A stretch of 64,000 nucleotides of DNA from positions 1,674,001 through 1,738,000 of the forward strand of contig NZ_PDIZ01000001.1 in the NCBI RefSeq assembly GCF_002563635.1. Direction: 5' to 3'. The position numbers were made by a program, and so were the translations under genes. Positions 55,499-64,000 of this stretch are shown in pieces (position 1 is the first letter of the stretch; every line of letters starts with the position of its first letter). Origin of the DNA: Bacillus sp. es.036. Its GTDB lineage: Bacteria > Bacillota > Bacilli > Bacillales > Guptibacillaceae. The notes under the pieces were generated by a model, which saw nothing but the letters and a program-made list of their open reading frames with translations, was not told the origin of the DNA and ran no database searches.

Positions 55499-56476
55499 TT
55501 AACAGATTTCAATATCTGCAGAATAAATATAGTGCATCTTCCCACTTTCATCTTCTAAAAGCAGAACGCCTTCTTCTGTAATCCCTTTTGCAAGGCCTTC
55601 GATAACGCCATTTAACGTTCTTGCCTTTATTTTACGACCTAGACTAACTGCATAGCTTTCCCATAGAAGTTTGATCATCCTAAATCCATTGTTTAGATAT
55701 TCTTCATAAAGCGTTTCGAGTTCATTTAATATGGCAGCTAGAAGGGCTGAACGGGTTATATCCCTGCCAGACTCAATCTTAAGTGATGTTGCGGTCGTTA
55801 ACTCATCCGGAAAATCTTCTTTGCTCGCATTCACATTAATGCCCATCCCAATAATGATTGACTTAATTTGATCTGCTTCAGCCTGAAGTTCTGTAAGTAT
55901 GCCCACAACTTTTTTTCCATCAATTAAAATATCATTCGGCCACTTAATTTCTGCTTCAAGTCCTGTTTGCTTACGAATCGCATGCACCACGCTAACCGCA
56001 GCAATCAGTGTAAACTGTGGTGCCCTCTGAGGTGGGAGTTTCGGACGCAAAATAATACTTGTCCAGATCCCGCTCCCACTAGGAGAGTGCCAGGAGCGAC
56101 CAAGTCTTCCCTTCCCTGCTGTTTGTTCATCAGCTACAATGATGGTGCCATCCGAAGCTCCTCGATGAGCTAAATCATGCGCAATAAATTGAGTTGATTC
56201 GACAGTAGGATACGTATATATGGTTTTCCCTAGAAAATTGGTCGTTAGCTTAAGAGCAATTTCTTCTTTACTAAGCATATCCGGTCTGGAAACGATTCGA
56301 TAACCTTTTTTTTGAACTGCTTCAACTTCGTAGCCGTTTTTTCTAAGTTCTGAAATGTGTTTCCAAATAGCTGTTCGAGATACATTGAGCGTTTCACTTA
56401 TCATTTGACCTGAAACGTAGTTTTCTGCATGCTCTTCAAGCATTTGCAGCAGGCGCTGCCTTATTGAGTCTGCCAC
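55499..56476 (-). CDS. birA: Biotin--protein ligase and biotin repressor
   Basis: 325 aa. N-terminal winged helix (YVSGQMISETLNVSRTAIWKHI), a central biotin ligase domain with GKGRLGRSWHSPSGSGIW, KWPNDILIDGKKVVGIL and GMGINVN, then the C-terminal SH3-like domain. It attaches biotin to carboxylases and represses biotin genes. It overlaps cca by 16 nt, as in B. subtilis. Confidence 0.96.
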   Translation of the reverse strand: MADSIRQRLLQMLEEHAENYVSGQMISETLNVSRTAIWKHISELRKNGYEVEAVQKKGYRIVSRPDMLSKEEIALKLTTNFLGKTIYTYPTVESTQFIAHDLAHRGASDGTIIVADEQTAGKGRLGRSWHSPSGSGIWTSIILRPKLPPQRAPQFTLIAAVSVVHAIRKQTGLEAEIKWPNDILIDGKKVVGILTELQAEADQIKSIIIGMGINVNASKEDFPDELTTATSLKIESGRDITRSALLAAILNELETLYEEYLNNGFRMIKLLWESYAVSLGRKIKARTLNGVIEGLAKGITEEGVLLLEDESGKMHYIYSADIEIC

Positions 56477-57648
56477 TGTTTAAGCCACCTTCTAATGCTG
56501 GATTTCTCATTTTTAATTTCATCATTGATTACGGCTAGCTCAATTTGCTTTAGAGCCTCACCAACCCACGGTCCTGGAGAGGATTCTCTCCAGTGAATGA
56601 GGTCCTCCCCTGTCACAGCAAGCATTTTGGAAGAGGTTATCGTAAGATCTGAAGTGATCTGTTCCACACTTTCAAGAAATGGACGACGCTTTTCAAACAC
56701 TGATCGAAGTCTCTCACATGACTTCACTTCTGGGAGTGCATTATAAACGGTTTCCTTATTCCACCCTTTATCTTGTGCATTCTTTACATTTACTAAAAGA
56801 TGCTCCACTTCTTTAATAATCCGATTTGACAAACGCCACTTTTTTAAAAATTGACTTGGCTTTTCAGTCGTGGAAGATAGCCACGCCCACCGCTCTATTT
56901 CTGTCGTTAAATTCACCAAAAAAGGAATTTCATCAAATGATTGCTCAATTTCTTGAAGTTCTGGTAAAACGAGATGAACATTTGCCTGTACAAGTGCATG
57001 GAGTGCTTGATCTACAGCTTTTCCAGCTAGTAGTTTGCTGAACTCCATTTGAATTCTTTCAATTGCAACATATTGAAGCAAGTCCGCTTGTTTCTTTAAC
57101 GCTTGTTCCGTTTGTTGGTCAAGTGTAAAATTAAGCGTGCTTTGAAATCGCAGGGCTCTTATCATCCGTAACGCATCTTCTTGAAATCGTTCATCTGGAT
57201 TACCGACCGTACGAATAAGACGATTTGTAAGATCCTCTTGTCCACTATATAGGTCGATAAGTGTTCCATCTATTGAAAGCGCCAGACTATTCATAGTGAA
57301 GTCACGCCTCGCGAGATCTTCCTCTATTGAACCTAAGAAAGAAACCGCATTTGGATGTCTAAAATCATTATAAGACACATCAGTTCTAAATGTTGTTACC
57401 TCGTATGAAAACCCATGATGAATAACAGTAACCGTTCCATGATCGATCCCTGTTGGAATGACTGTATGAAAACTAGCCATGATCTCTTCAGGTTTAGCTG
57501 AAGAGGCAAGATCAAAGTCAGAAACAGGTAAACCGAGTATCGCATCTCTCACTGCGCCTCCAACAATATACGCTTCATGTCCGGCGTCCTTTAGAAGTTG
57601 AAGTACCTCAAGACAACATTCATAAGCTTTACCCGTCAATCTAATCAA
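56461..57648 (-). CDS. cca: CCA-adding tRNA nucleotidyltransferase
   Basis: 395 aa. Class II nucleotidyltransferase: [25 protein letters not shown] gives the GG and DxD (here DFD), then [10 protein letters not shown] and [16 protein letters not shown]. It adds or repairs the 3' CCA of tRNAs; one tRNA in this window (Arg-UCU) has no encoded CCA and needs it. It overlaps bshA by 4 nt. Confidence 0.96.
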   Translation of the reverse strand: MIRLTGKAYECCLEVLQLLKDAGHEAYIVGGAVRDAILGLPVSDFDLASSAKPEEIMASFHTVIPTGIDHGTVTVIHHGFSYEVTTFRTDVSYNDFRHPNAVSFLGSIEEDLARRDFTMNSLALSIDGTLIDLYSGQEDLTNRLIRTVGNPDERFQEDALRMIRALRFQSTLNFTLDQQTEQALKKQADLLQYVAIERIQMEFSKLLAGKAVDQALHALVQANVHLVLPELQEIEQSFDEIPFLVNLTTEIERWAWLSSTTEKPSQFLKKWRLSNRIIKEVEHLLVNVKNAQDKGWNKETVYNALPEVKSCERLRSVFEKRRPFLESVEQITSDLTITSSKMLAVTGEDLIHWRESSPGPWVGEALKQIELAVINDEIKNEKSSIRRWLKQWQTQ

Positions 57649-58781
57649 GTAAGTGCCCCCTGAAGCGTTTTATAATAAATCGCCTCATACTGTTCTAAAA
57701 TGCGTTGGGAAGCAAACCTTGTTTGAACGGCTTTAACCGCAGCCGAACTCATTCGGTTATGCAACTCTTTATTCGATAGTAACTGCACAGCATAAGCGGA
57801 GATGATGTCTAACTCACCAACTTCTGCAATAAACCCGTTCACCTCATGTTCAATGACTTCCGGAATACCGCCTATGTTCGTTCCGATTGCAGGGACGCCA
57901 CAGGCCATCGCTTCAAGAGCAACTAAACCAAAACTCTCTTTTTCAGATAGCAATAATTTTAAATCACAGATAGAGAGAATTTCAGCTACATTTTCTTGTT
58001 TACCGAGGAACTTCACTTTATCTTTTAACCCTAAATCGTTTACGAGTCGACAGGCAACTTGAATTTCAGGGCCATCACCAATGAGCAATAGCTTTGCAGG
58101 CATTTCTTTTTGGATGCGGTGAAAGACCTTAATGACGTCAGGAACACGTTTTACCGCTCTAAAATTCGAAATGTGAACAATAACCTTTTCCTCTTCCGTA
58201 ATGCCGTAACTTTTCTTCAAGTCGGCGGGAGGTTTTGGATAATAAATGCGTTCATCTACAAAGTTATATACCGTGTCAATCGGTTTGTCGGTTTCAAGTA
58301 ATCGGTGTGTTTGATCAACGAGATCGTTTGATACAGCTGTAACGCGATCAGATTTTTCAATACCAAATCGAATTAGTTGTGTTAACGACGGATCATATCC
58401 AAGTACTGTAATATCTGTTCCATGCAGGGTTGTAACGATTTTAATATCTCCTCCAACCATTTCTTTCGCTAGGAAAGCACAAACAGCATGCGGAACAGCA
58501 TAGTGAACATGAAGGAGATCAAGGTTTTCTCGTTGAATCACCTCTGCCATTTTACTAGCAAGGGTTAAATCATATGGGGGGTAACGAAAAACAGCATATT
58601 GGTTGACTTCAACTTCGTGAAAATAAATATTAGGGTGAAACGTATCCAGGCGGAACGGAACGCTACTTGTAATAAAGTGAACTTCATGCCCCTTTTCAGC
58701 CATCATCTTACCAAGTTCTGTCGCAATAACGCCAGATCCCCCGACAGTTGGGTAACAAGTAATTCCTATTTTTAATGTCAT
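57645..58781 (-). CDS. bshA: Bacillithiol synthesis glycosyltransferase BshA
   Basis: 378 aa GT4 glycosyltransferase. It joins GlcNAc from UDP-GlcNAc to L-malate, the first bacillithiol step. The typical [30 protein letters not shown] start, [22 protein letters not shown] and the donor site [27 protein letters not shown] are present. AGGAG precedes the ATG at 58781. It overlaps bshB1 by 4 nt. Confidence 0.95.
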   Translation of the reverse strand: MTLKIGITCYPTVGGSGVIATELGKMMAEKGHEVHFITSSVPFRLDTFHPNIYFHEVEVNQYAVFRYPPYDLTLASKMAEVIQRENLDLLHVHYAVPHAVCAFLAKEMVGGDIKIVTTLHGTDITVLGYDPSLTQLIRFGIEKSDRVTAVSNDLVDQTHRLLETDKPIDTVYNFVDERIYYPKPPADLKKSYGITEEEKVIVHISNFRAVKRVPDVIKVFHRIQKEMPAKLLLIGDGPEIQVACRLVNDLGLKDKVKFLGKQENVAEILSICDLKLLLSEKESFGLVALEAMACGVPAIGTNIGGIPEVIEHEVNGFIAEVGELDIISAYAVQLLSNKELHNRMSSAAVKAVQTRFASQRILEQYEAIYYKTLQGALT

Positions 58782-59491
58782 CGTCTTTCTCCTAACGGAA
58801 ATTCTTCCAGGCACAGCAGATTCTTCGCAATAAACCCTTCTGCATATTCTACTCCTGACTCTTTACCATATAAATATTCTCGATGAATCACTTTATCAAC
58901 GTACCCATTTGTTAAAGGAGTGGATACACTATCGGGCGTGAGAGTAAATTGACTCTCATACGCTTCAAGCGATTGTCTTTTTGCCTCAATTTGATGACTG
59001 ATGTTAATCGTAAATTGAGGACGGTGGAATCCGTTAATAAAGTAATAATAGATTTGGCTTACTTTATGAGCATCTCCTAATTGTGGATGATATTTTCGAA
59101 TGCCCGCTGAAAAAACGGCTTCTTCCACTAATCGAGCCGCTTGACCATGATCCGGGTGGCGATCTTCTGAGTAAGGGACAAAAACAATCCGCGGCTTTCT
59201 CTTGCGTATGATTTTAACTAGTGCTGAAAGCTTATCATCTGAAATACCCAATCCACGGTCAGGGAATTTCATATTTAAACGCGTTGTAACCGACAAAATT
59301 TCAGCTGCATGCTGGGCTTCGTGATGTCGGGTGAAAACAGTACCGTTTGAAGAAAGTTCAGCCTCTGTTAAATCACAAATGCCTGTCGTCCTACCTTCTT
59401 CAGCGAATTTCTTTAGTGTACCACCCATACCAATTTCAACATCATCTGCGTGGGCCCCAAACGCAAGTATATCAAGTATTATTTCTTCCAT
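58778..59491 (-). CDS. bshB1: Bacillithiol synthesis deacetylase BshB1
   Basis: 237 aa LmbE-type zinc deacetylase. [17 protein letters not shown] and [14 protein letters not shown] hold the zinc ligands (His, Asp-Asp, His). It removes the acetyl group from GlcNAc-malate. Start ATG at 59491 with GGAGAG upstream, 20 nt inside the 3' end of mgsA; the frame upstream to 59551 is not supported. Second of the three bacillithiol genes here; bshC is elsewhere. Confidence 0.95.
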   Translation of the reverse strand: MEEIILDILAFGAHADDVEIGMGGTLKKFAEEGRTTGICDLTEAELSSNGTVFTRHHEAQHAAEILSVTTRLNMKFPDRGLGISDDKLSALVKIIRKRKPRIVFVPYSEDRHPDHGQAARLVEEAVFSAGIRKYHPQLGDAHKVSQIYYYFINGFHRPQFTINISHQIEAKRQSLEAYESQFTLTPDSVSTPLTNGYVDKVIHREYLYGKESGVEYAEGFIAKNLLCLEEFPLGERR

Positions 59492-59882
59492 GTACAATTT
59501 CTCTCCAATCCAATTCTCCCCTTGCCAGAGCGTGGACAAGTATTTCCGCACTGCCCATATTTGTTGCTAGCGGGATATCATATACATCACATAATCTAAT
59601 GAGCGCTGTAATATCTGGCTCATGCGGCTGTGCTGTTAGGGGATCTCGAAAGAAAATCACTGCATCCATATCATTCTCTGCAATCATTGCACCAATTTGC
59701 TGATCCCCACCAAGAGGACCAGATTGGTAACGATGCACGTTTAAACCAGTTTCATCTATGATTCGCTTTCCAGTTGTCCCTGTCGCATACAGGTCGTGTG
59801 GATCTAAAATCATTTTATAAGCTAGTGTAAAACGAACAAGATCGTCTTTTTTCTTATCGTGTGCGATTAAAGCGATTTTCAT
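59472..59882 (-). CDS. mgsA: Methylglyoxal synthase
   Basis: 136 aa. It converts dihydroxyacetone phosphate to methylglyoxal. [16 protein letters not shown], the phosphate site ATGTTGKRI and catalytic Asp in [13 protein letters not shown] are present. GGGG lies 8 nt before the ATG. Methylglyoxal is toxic and is detoxified with bacillithiol, which fits the genes next to it. Confidence 0.96.
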   Translation of the reverse strand: MKIALIAHDKKKDDLVRFTLAYKMILDPHDLYATGTTGKRIIDETGLNVHRYQSGPLGGDQQIGAMIAENDMDAVIFFRDPLTAQPHEPDITALIRLCDVYDIPLATNMGSAEILVHALARGELDWREIVHGRNNT

Positions 59883-59893
59883 GAGAACATCCC

Positions 59894-60694
59894 CTACTCC
59901 ATTATATTTTCAAGACCGTAAACAAGCTGATCGATTTTCAAAACCGTTTCAACAGCAAGCTGTACACCTGGCATAAAGGACGCTCTGTTCATTGAGTCAT
60001 GACGAATTTTCAATGTTTGTCCTTCGCCTCCAAAAAGAACTTCTTGGTGGGCAACAAGACCTGGCAAGCGAACGCTATGAATTCTCATGCCTTCATAATC
60101 TGCACCACGTGCTCCAGCAATGTCCTCCCGTTCGTCTTCATGCCCCTGCTTCTTTTCTTCCCTTACCTCTGAAATCATTTTTGCTGTTTTTACTGCTGTT
60201 CCAGATGGTGCATCAAGTTTTCGGTCATGATGTTGCTCAATAATCTCAACATCTGAGAAATATTTAGCTGCCATTGAAGCAAATTTCATCATTAATACAG
60301 CACCGATTGCAAAGTTAGGAGCAATAATCGCACCTAACTCTTTTTCTGCTGCCGTTCTTGATAGTTCGTCCACATCTGCATTTGAAAATCCTGTTGTTCC
60401 TACAACAGGTCGAACTCCATGATCAAACGCAATTTGCATATGCTTTTTCCCATGTTCAGGCGTTGTTAAGTCAATCAAAACGTCACACTCTACTTCAGAT
60501 AAACATTGATCAAGATCTGTATAAATAGGTGAATTTAGCGATGGAAGGCCACTAATATCTGCCACCGTTTGTCCAGACGATTTACGGTCCACAACAGCAG
60601 TTAACGTGAAATGCGCTGTCCGATCGACAAGTTTTACTGCTTCCATCCCCATATTCCCTCTTGGTCCTGCAATAACAATTTTCACTTCTTGCAT
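59894..60694 (-). CDS. dapB: 4-hydroxy-tetrahydrodipicolinate reductase
   Basis: 266 aa. It makes tetrahydrodipicolinate for lysine, diaminopimelate and dipicolinate. N-terminal cofactor motif [20 protein letters not shown]-like [12 protein letters not shown], catalytic [15 protein letters not shown] and [14 protein letters not shown]. The ATG at 60694 overlaps the stop of ypjD; the frame upstream is within that gene. Confidence 0.96.
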   Translation of the reverse strand: MQEVKIVIAGPRGNMGMEAVKLVDRTAHFTLTAVVDRKSSGQTVADISGLPSLNSPIYTDLDQCLSEVECDVLIDLTTPEHGKKHMQIAFDHGVRPVVGTTGFSNADVDELSRTAAEKELGAIIAPNFAIGAVLMMKFASMAAKYFSDVEIIEQHHDRKLDAPSGTAVKTAKMISEVREEKKQGHEDEREDIAGARGADYEGMRIHSVRLPGLVAHQEVLFGGEGQTLKIRHDSMNRASFMPGVQLAVETVLKIDQLVYGLENIME

Positions 60695-61035
60695 CAGTCG
60701 CCACTCTCCTTCTCGATTTTTGTCCAACGATCTTTATCTCGTGTTTGAAACTTATTCATCACTCTTCCAAATGCTTCATCAAGATCAATATCTAACGAAT
60801 TCGCAAAACAAGTAAGCACAAATAAAAGATCGCCCATTTCATCTTCAATGGTCCGTTCTTCTTCCGAATTCTTTTTTGGTTTTTCACCATGGTAATGATT
60901 AATTTCACGTGCTAACTCACCAAGTTCTTCTGTCATTCTGGCAAGCATGGCAAGTGGACTAAAGTATCCTTCTTTAAATTGACTTATGTATTGGTCTACC
61001 TCTTCTTGCATTTCATGTATTGTGCGTTCAGACAC
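60694..61035 (-). CDS. ypjD: MazG-like nucleotide pyrophosphohydrolase YpjD
   Basis: 113 aa. The MazG metal-binding motif [11 protein letters not shown] (ExxE) and [18 protein letters not shown] (ExxD) are seen. It would hydrolyse NTPs to NMPs and pyrophosphate for house-cleaning. I prefer the GTG at 61035 (VSERTIHEM, 8 nt after AAAGGTGG) to the ATG at 61047, and it matches the B. subtilis N-terminus. First gene of the dapB operon. Confidence 0.92.
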   Translation of the reverse strand: MSERTIHEMQEEVDQYISQFKEGYFSPLAMLARMTEELGELAREINHYHGEKPKKNSEEERTIEDEMGDLLFVLTCFANSLDIDLDEAFGRVMNKFQTRDKDRWTKIEKESGD

Positions 61036-61210
61036 GAACCATTCCACCTTTCACATCAGTTCTTATGTTAGCTAAAAGAAGAACATTTGACAAATGTTTC
61101 ACACGAATTCCTCTCTTTAACTTATAGCGAGTATAACAGAATGAAATTGCTGTCTGCTCGGTATTTGATTATAATGTAGATTGTTGGTTCATACGTTAGG
61201 AGTGTCGGAT

Positions 61211-62080
61211 ATGGAAGGTATACGAACAAAAAATGTGTTCTTTATTTTATTAGGCTCTGCCATTTTTGCATTTGGGCTTGTGCATTTCAACATGGAAAAC
61301 AATTTAGCTGAAGGTGGTTTCACCGGCATAACACTATTACTCTATTTTCTATTCAATATCGATCCAGCTATTTCGAATCTTGTTCTTAACATCCCCTTAT
61401 TTCTCATTGGCTGGAAGCTACTTGGTCGAAAAGCATTTATTTACACGATTATCGGAACCGTTTCCTTATCTCTGTTTCTATGGATCTTTCAGCATTATTC
61501 AGCGCTCTCAATACCTCTACAAGATGATCTAACACTTGCCGCTCTGTTTGCAGGTGTTTTCGTAGGAGTAGGACTCGGTATTATTTTTCGGTACGGAGGG
61601 ACAACTGGCGGCGTAGATATTATCGCAAGACTTGGATCTAAATATGTTGGATGGAGTATGGGAAGAACGATGTTTGTTTTTGATTTTTGTGTCATTGCCA
61701 TATCACTTGTTTATCTTAATTACAAAGAGGCCATGTATACGCTTTTAGCCGTTTTTGTAGCCGCTCGCGTGATCGACTTCATTCAGCAAGGTGCATACGC
61801 AGCAAAAGCTGCAATGATTATAAGTGAGAATAACAAAGAAATAGCCGATACCATTATGAGCCAGATGGATCGTGGCGCAACCGTCTTAAACGGGAAAGGA
61901 AGTTTCTCAGGATTACAAAAAGAAATACTCTATTGCGTCGTAGCACGAAATGAAATCGTACGCCTAAAAAACATTATTAAACAGGTAGACCCTCATGCAT
62001 TTGTCGCAGTAAATGATGTTCATGATGTGCTAGGTGAAGGGTTTACGCTTGATGAAAATAAAAATCCAATTGAACAGTAA
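61211..62080 (+). CDS. ypjC: YitT/YpjC family membrane protein
   Basis: 289 aa. Five to six membrane helices (11-190) with FRYGGTTGGVDIIARL, then a C-terminal DUF2179 domain (GRGATxLxGKGxYSG-like DRGATVLNGKGSFSG) that resembles small-molecule binding domains. Function unknown. AGGAG precedes the ATG at 61211. It is transcribed away from ypjD, unlike its minus-strand neighbours. Confidence 0.9.
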   Translation: MEGIRTKNVFFILLGSAIFAFGLVHFNMENNLAEGGFTGITLLLYFLFNIDPAISNLVLNIPLFLIGWKLLGRKAFIYTIIGTVSLSLFLWIFQHYSALSIPLQDDLTLAALFAGVFVGVGLGIIFRYGGTTGGVDIIARLGSKYVGWSMGRTMFVFDFCVIAISLVYLNYKEAMYTLLAVFVAARVIDFIQQGAYAAKAAMIISENNKEIADTIMSQMDRGATVLNGKGSFSGLQKEILYCVVARNEIVRLKNIIKQVDPHAFVAVNDVHDVLGEGFTLDENKNPIEQ

Positions 62081-62112
62081 CGTCACTGCCAAACAGAAAA
62101 AATAAATGAACT

Positions 62113-62142
62113 AAAAAAATCTCGCCATTAGGCGAGATTTTT
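62113..62142. terminator. Terminator of ypjC, shared with yugP-like gene
   Basis: AAAAAAATCTCGCC, ATTA, GGCGAGATTTTT; between convergent genes, runs on both sides. Confidence 0.93.
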
Positions 62143-62144
62143 CA

Positions 62145-62822
62145 TTAATCTTCGTTCATTCCGATAAAGATAAACACAAAGCGTACCAATTCTAATAGCG
62201 CAACAACTGCTGCTGCTACATATGTTAACGCGGCTGCATTCAATACTTTCTTTGTTTCTCTTTCTTCGTCATTTCGAATCACACCAGTGGATACAACTTG
62301 CTCCATCGCTCTGTTAGATGCATTAAATTCTACCGGGAGCGTTACTAGCTGGAACAAAACAGCTGCACTCATAAAGATAATCCCTAGCAATATAAAGTTT
62401 GCAGAAGACATGAGAATACCAGCAAGAATGACAAAATAGCTAAAGTTTGAACCAAGATTCGCTACTGGAACAAGCGTATGACGGAACCGAAGTGGCGCAT
62501 AGTCTTGCTCATCTTGAATCGCGTGTCCTACCTCGTGCGCTGCTATAGCTGCACCCGCTACAGAATGCCCATGAAAGTTTCCTGATGAAAGTCTTACCGT
62601 TTTGGAACGTGGATCATAATGATCTGAAAGGTGACCTCGTACTTCTTCTACACCTACTGAATACAACCCATTTTCATCAAGAATTTTTCTTGCTACTTGA
62701 GCACCAGTCATTCCAGAAGAATTAGGAACTTTGGAATATTTTTTATAGGCGCTCTTCACTCTGCCCTGTGCCCAGAGTGGAATGATTAACAAAAGCGCGA
62801 AGTATATTAGAAAACCAGCCAT
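62145..62822 (-). CDS. yugP: YugP-type membrane zinc metallopeptidase
   Basis: 225 aa. N-terminal membrane helix, HEVGHAIQD zinc motif at about 95-103, and several C-terminal helices. Typical YugP features are YDPRSKTVRLSSGNFHGHSVAGAAIAAHEVGHAIQ and NASNRAMEQ. GGAGG lies 7 nt before the ATG at 62822. In B. subtilis this gene is elsewhere; here it sits between ypjB and ypjC. Its substrate is not known. Confidence 0.88.
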   Translation of the reverse strand: MAGFLIYFALLLIIPLWAQGRVKSAYKKYSKVPNSSGMTGAQVARKILDENGLYSVGVEEVRGHLSDHYDPRSKTVRLSSGNFHGHSVAGAAIAAHEVGHAIQDEQDYAPLRFRHTLVPVANLGSNFSYFVILAGILMSSANFILLGIIFMSAAVLFQLVTLPVEFNASNRAMEQVVSTGVIRNDEERETKKVLNAAALTYVAAAVVALLELVRFVFIFIGMNED

Positions 62823-62936
62823 TTTCATTCCTCCATCACATGTGTAATTGCTTTTAAAACTCTTATTAACGTCAATTTTAGTCAAATTCACCTTGAAAGT
62901 CAATTACACAGTTTCAGGTTCACAAGATCTTCAAAT

Positions 62937-63698
62937 TTAATCCATCTGTTTCCTTTTTAATGTCTCTTTTTCTCCTTTATACTTTCGATAAATGACATAA
63001 ACCAATGTGAAAATAATTATCCCGCCAATTGAGACGATTAACCACATGAGAGAAGTTTCTTCAGAATAAGATGGATCATAGGCGTTTTTAAAATCATCAT
63101 ACATCGTTTCAAGCTGACCAGATAATTCTGTATTTCGTCCTGACGCGTACTTTTCGATAAAAGCGATATGAGAATCAAGACGCTGCTGAGTTTCAGGAGG
63201 TAGATCAATTGCCATCGCAGGTCGAATAGTGCTATAACTACCTAAAAAACGGTCTTTACTTGCTTTATATACATCTATATCTCCGTGTTCAATAGCAGTG
63301 GACATCTCATGAATTAGTGGCAAAATCTGATCATTCGTTTGATGCCAAATCGGCTGTTCTTCCGTAACTAGAGCATCTACCGCCAATCGAAATTCTGTTA
63401 ATGCCTGAATTCGTTGATCATTTGCTTTATCCATAGATGTTACAGCTTTAAGTGCACGATCATGCGTATTTAGTATCACCCTAAGTTCCGTATTCGAAAG
63501 TTCACTTGACTGTTCACCGGGAAAAACGGTTGAAAATTCCTCTAACATCATTTTTGATCGATCAAACTTCTCTTGCTTTCCAAATTCCAGGACATTTGCG
63601 GCTATGTCATTCCAGACTTGTTTCGAATCGGCCTGTGAAGCGTGTACATTTACCGGGAGCGTGAAAAGCAACACTAATAGGAGCCATCGTCTACCCAT
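62937..63698 (-). CDS. ypjB: Sporulation protein YpjB
   Basis: 253 aa. Signal peptide (MGRRWLLLVLLFTLPVNVHA), a long helical extracellular region, then a membrane helix (LMWLIVSIGGIIIFTLVYVIY) and basic tail. The pattern matches B. subtilis YpjB, and it lies beside ypjA. Role in sporulation is reported for the family, mechanism unknown. Confidence 0.88.
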   Translation of the reverse strand: MGRRWLLLVLLFTLPVNVHASQADSKQVWNDIAANVLEFGKQEKFDRSKMMLEEFSTVFPGEQSSELSNTELRVILNTHDRALKAVTSMDKANDQRIQALTEFRLAVDALVTEEQPIWHQTNDQILPLIHEMSTAIEHGDIDVYKASKDRFLGSYSTIRPAMAIDLPPETQQRLDSHIAFIEKYASGRNTELSGQLETMYDDFKNAYDPSYSEETSLMWLIVSIGGIIIFTLVYVIYRKYKGEKETLKRKQMD

Positions 63699-63760
63699 TC
63701 CTGTCCCTCCTTCTTCCTACTTCAATGTATGAAGAAATGGACAAGAGTAGACCACCGACC

Positions 63761-64000
63761 TTATTGGATCGAGAGCTTAAACCGTTCTTTTCGAACGGCT
63801 AAGAAATACACAATCGTAAGTGAAACTAACGATAGCCAGAATGTAAAATATCCGATTAGTGATGTGTATTCGCTTAAGATCGAATATCGCGGCATTTGAC
63901 CAAACACATAATCAATCACATCATTATGTAATGTCCAAATAGCTACAGCTACTAAATGCCACCGTTTTATTTTATAAAATGGGGTAAAGAGCAATCCTTC
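63761..64000 (-). CDS. ypjA: YpjA (DUF1405) membrane protein, cut by window edge
   Basis: The C-terminal ~79 codons are in the window; the frame continues off the right edge, so the start is not visible. Membrane helices WHLVAVAIWTLHNDVIDYVFG and SLIGYFTFWLSLVSLTIVYFLA, then RKERFKLSIQ. Fits YpjA, the neighbour of ypjB in B. subtilis. Confidence 0.85.
   Translation of the reverse strand, partial: EGLLFTPFYKIKRWHLVAVAIWTLHNDVIDYVFGQMPRYSILSEYTSLIGYFTFWLSLVSLTIVYFLAVRKERFKLSIQ

Overview
The window comes from an endospore-forming, low-to-moderate GC Gram-positive of the family Bacillaceae. The evidence is a run of genes in the Bacillus subtilis order ypjA-ypjB-(yugP)-ypjC-ypjD-dapB-mgsA-bshB1-bshA-cca-birA-panBCD-dinG-ypmA-ypmB-aspB-asnS-dnaD-nth / ponA-recU-yppC-sspM-racA-yppE, together with spore genes (alpha/beta SASP, sspM, cotF-like, yjcZ-like, racA) and bacillithiol genes. 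I cannot fix the genus from sequence alone.

Layout. (1) About 1-11,800, minus strand: one seven-gene sugar operon. It holds a ROK repressor, two ABC permeases, a lipoprotein binding protein, an intracellular 1108-aa GH31 enzyme with a glucoamylase-like N-terminal region, a GH13 enzyme with alpha-1,6 signature residues, and a secreted GH31 enzyme cut by the left edge. The set resembles loci for making, importing and degrading cyclic alpha-glucans (cycloalternan / cyclic nigerosylnigerose, as in Listeria lmo0178-0184 and the cts genes of Bacillus globisporus, from memory). The secreted enzyme appears to start at an ATT codon. A 21-bp palindrome covers the -10 box of the operon promoter. (2) 12,243-14,951: a complete-looking group II intron with its maturase/RT, in non-coding DNA. 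(3) 15,000-28,900: an accessory-like stretch with a glycine-oxidase-like protein, VOC protein, remnant of a penicillin-binding protein gene, TRIC-type channel, MurE paralogue with altered substrate motifs, formamidase, aldo/keto reductase, PUA/EVE-like-HNH nuclease, SDR, class III fructose-bisphosphatase, and folD behind a ZTP riboswitch. (4) 29,170-29,860: seven tRNA genes. (5) 29,950-37,200: kynureninase behind a cre box, small spore-coat genes, an AgcS symporter, a nucleotidase/TrxB-like pair, a PBP5-type carboxypeptidase and an alpha/beta SASP. (6) 37,200-64,000: the conserved ypp-ypo-ypm-pan-birA-bsh-dapB-ypj block, ending in ypjA, which is cut by the right edge.

How the parts work together. 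The first operon would convert starch-derived glucans outside the cell, import the product and split it inside. The last block joins DNA replication and repair (dnaD, nth, dinG, recU), wall synthesis (ponA, dapB), cofactor supply (panBCD for CoA, birA for biotin loading, bshA/bshB1 for bacillithiol), tRNA maturation and charging (cca, asnS), and sporulation (racA, sspM, ypjB).

Non-coding elements: a ZTP riboswitch before folD, a pan-motif-like leader before panBCD, an intercistronic hairpin in the sugar operon, an attenuator-like hairpin before asnS, and an unexplained plus-strand structured RNA candidate with its own terminator at about 48,995-49,147, which is the most promising unknown here. 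All assignments rest on reading motifs and gene order; no database search was possible.
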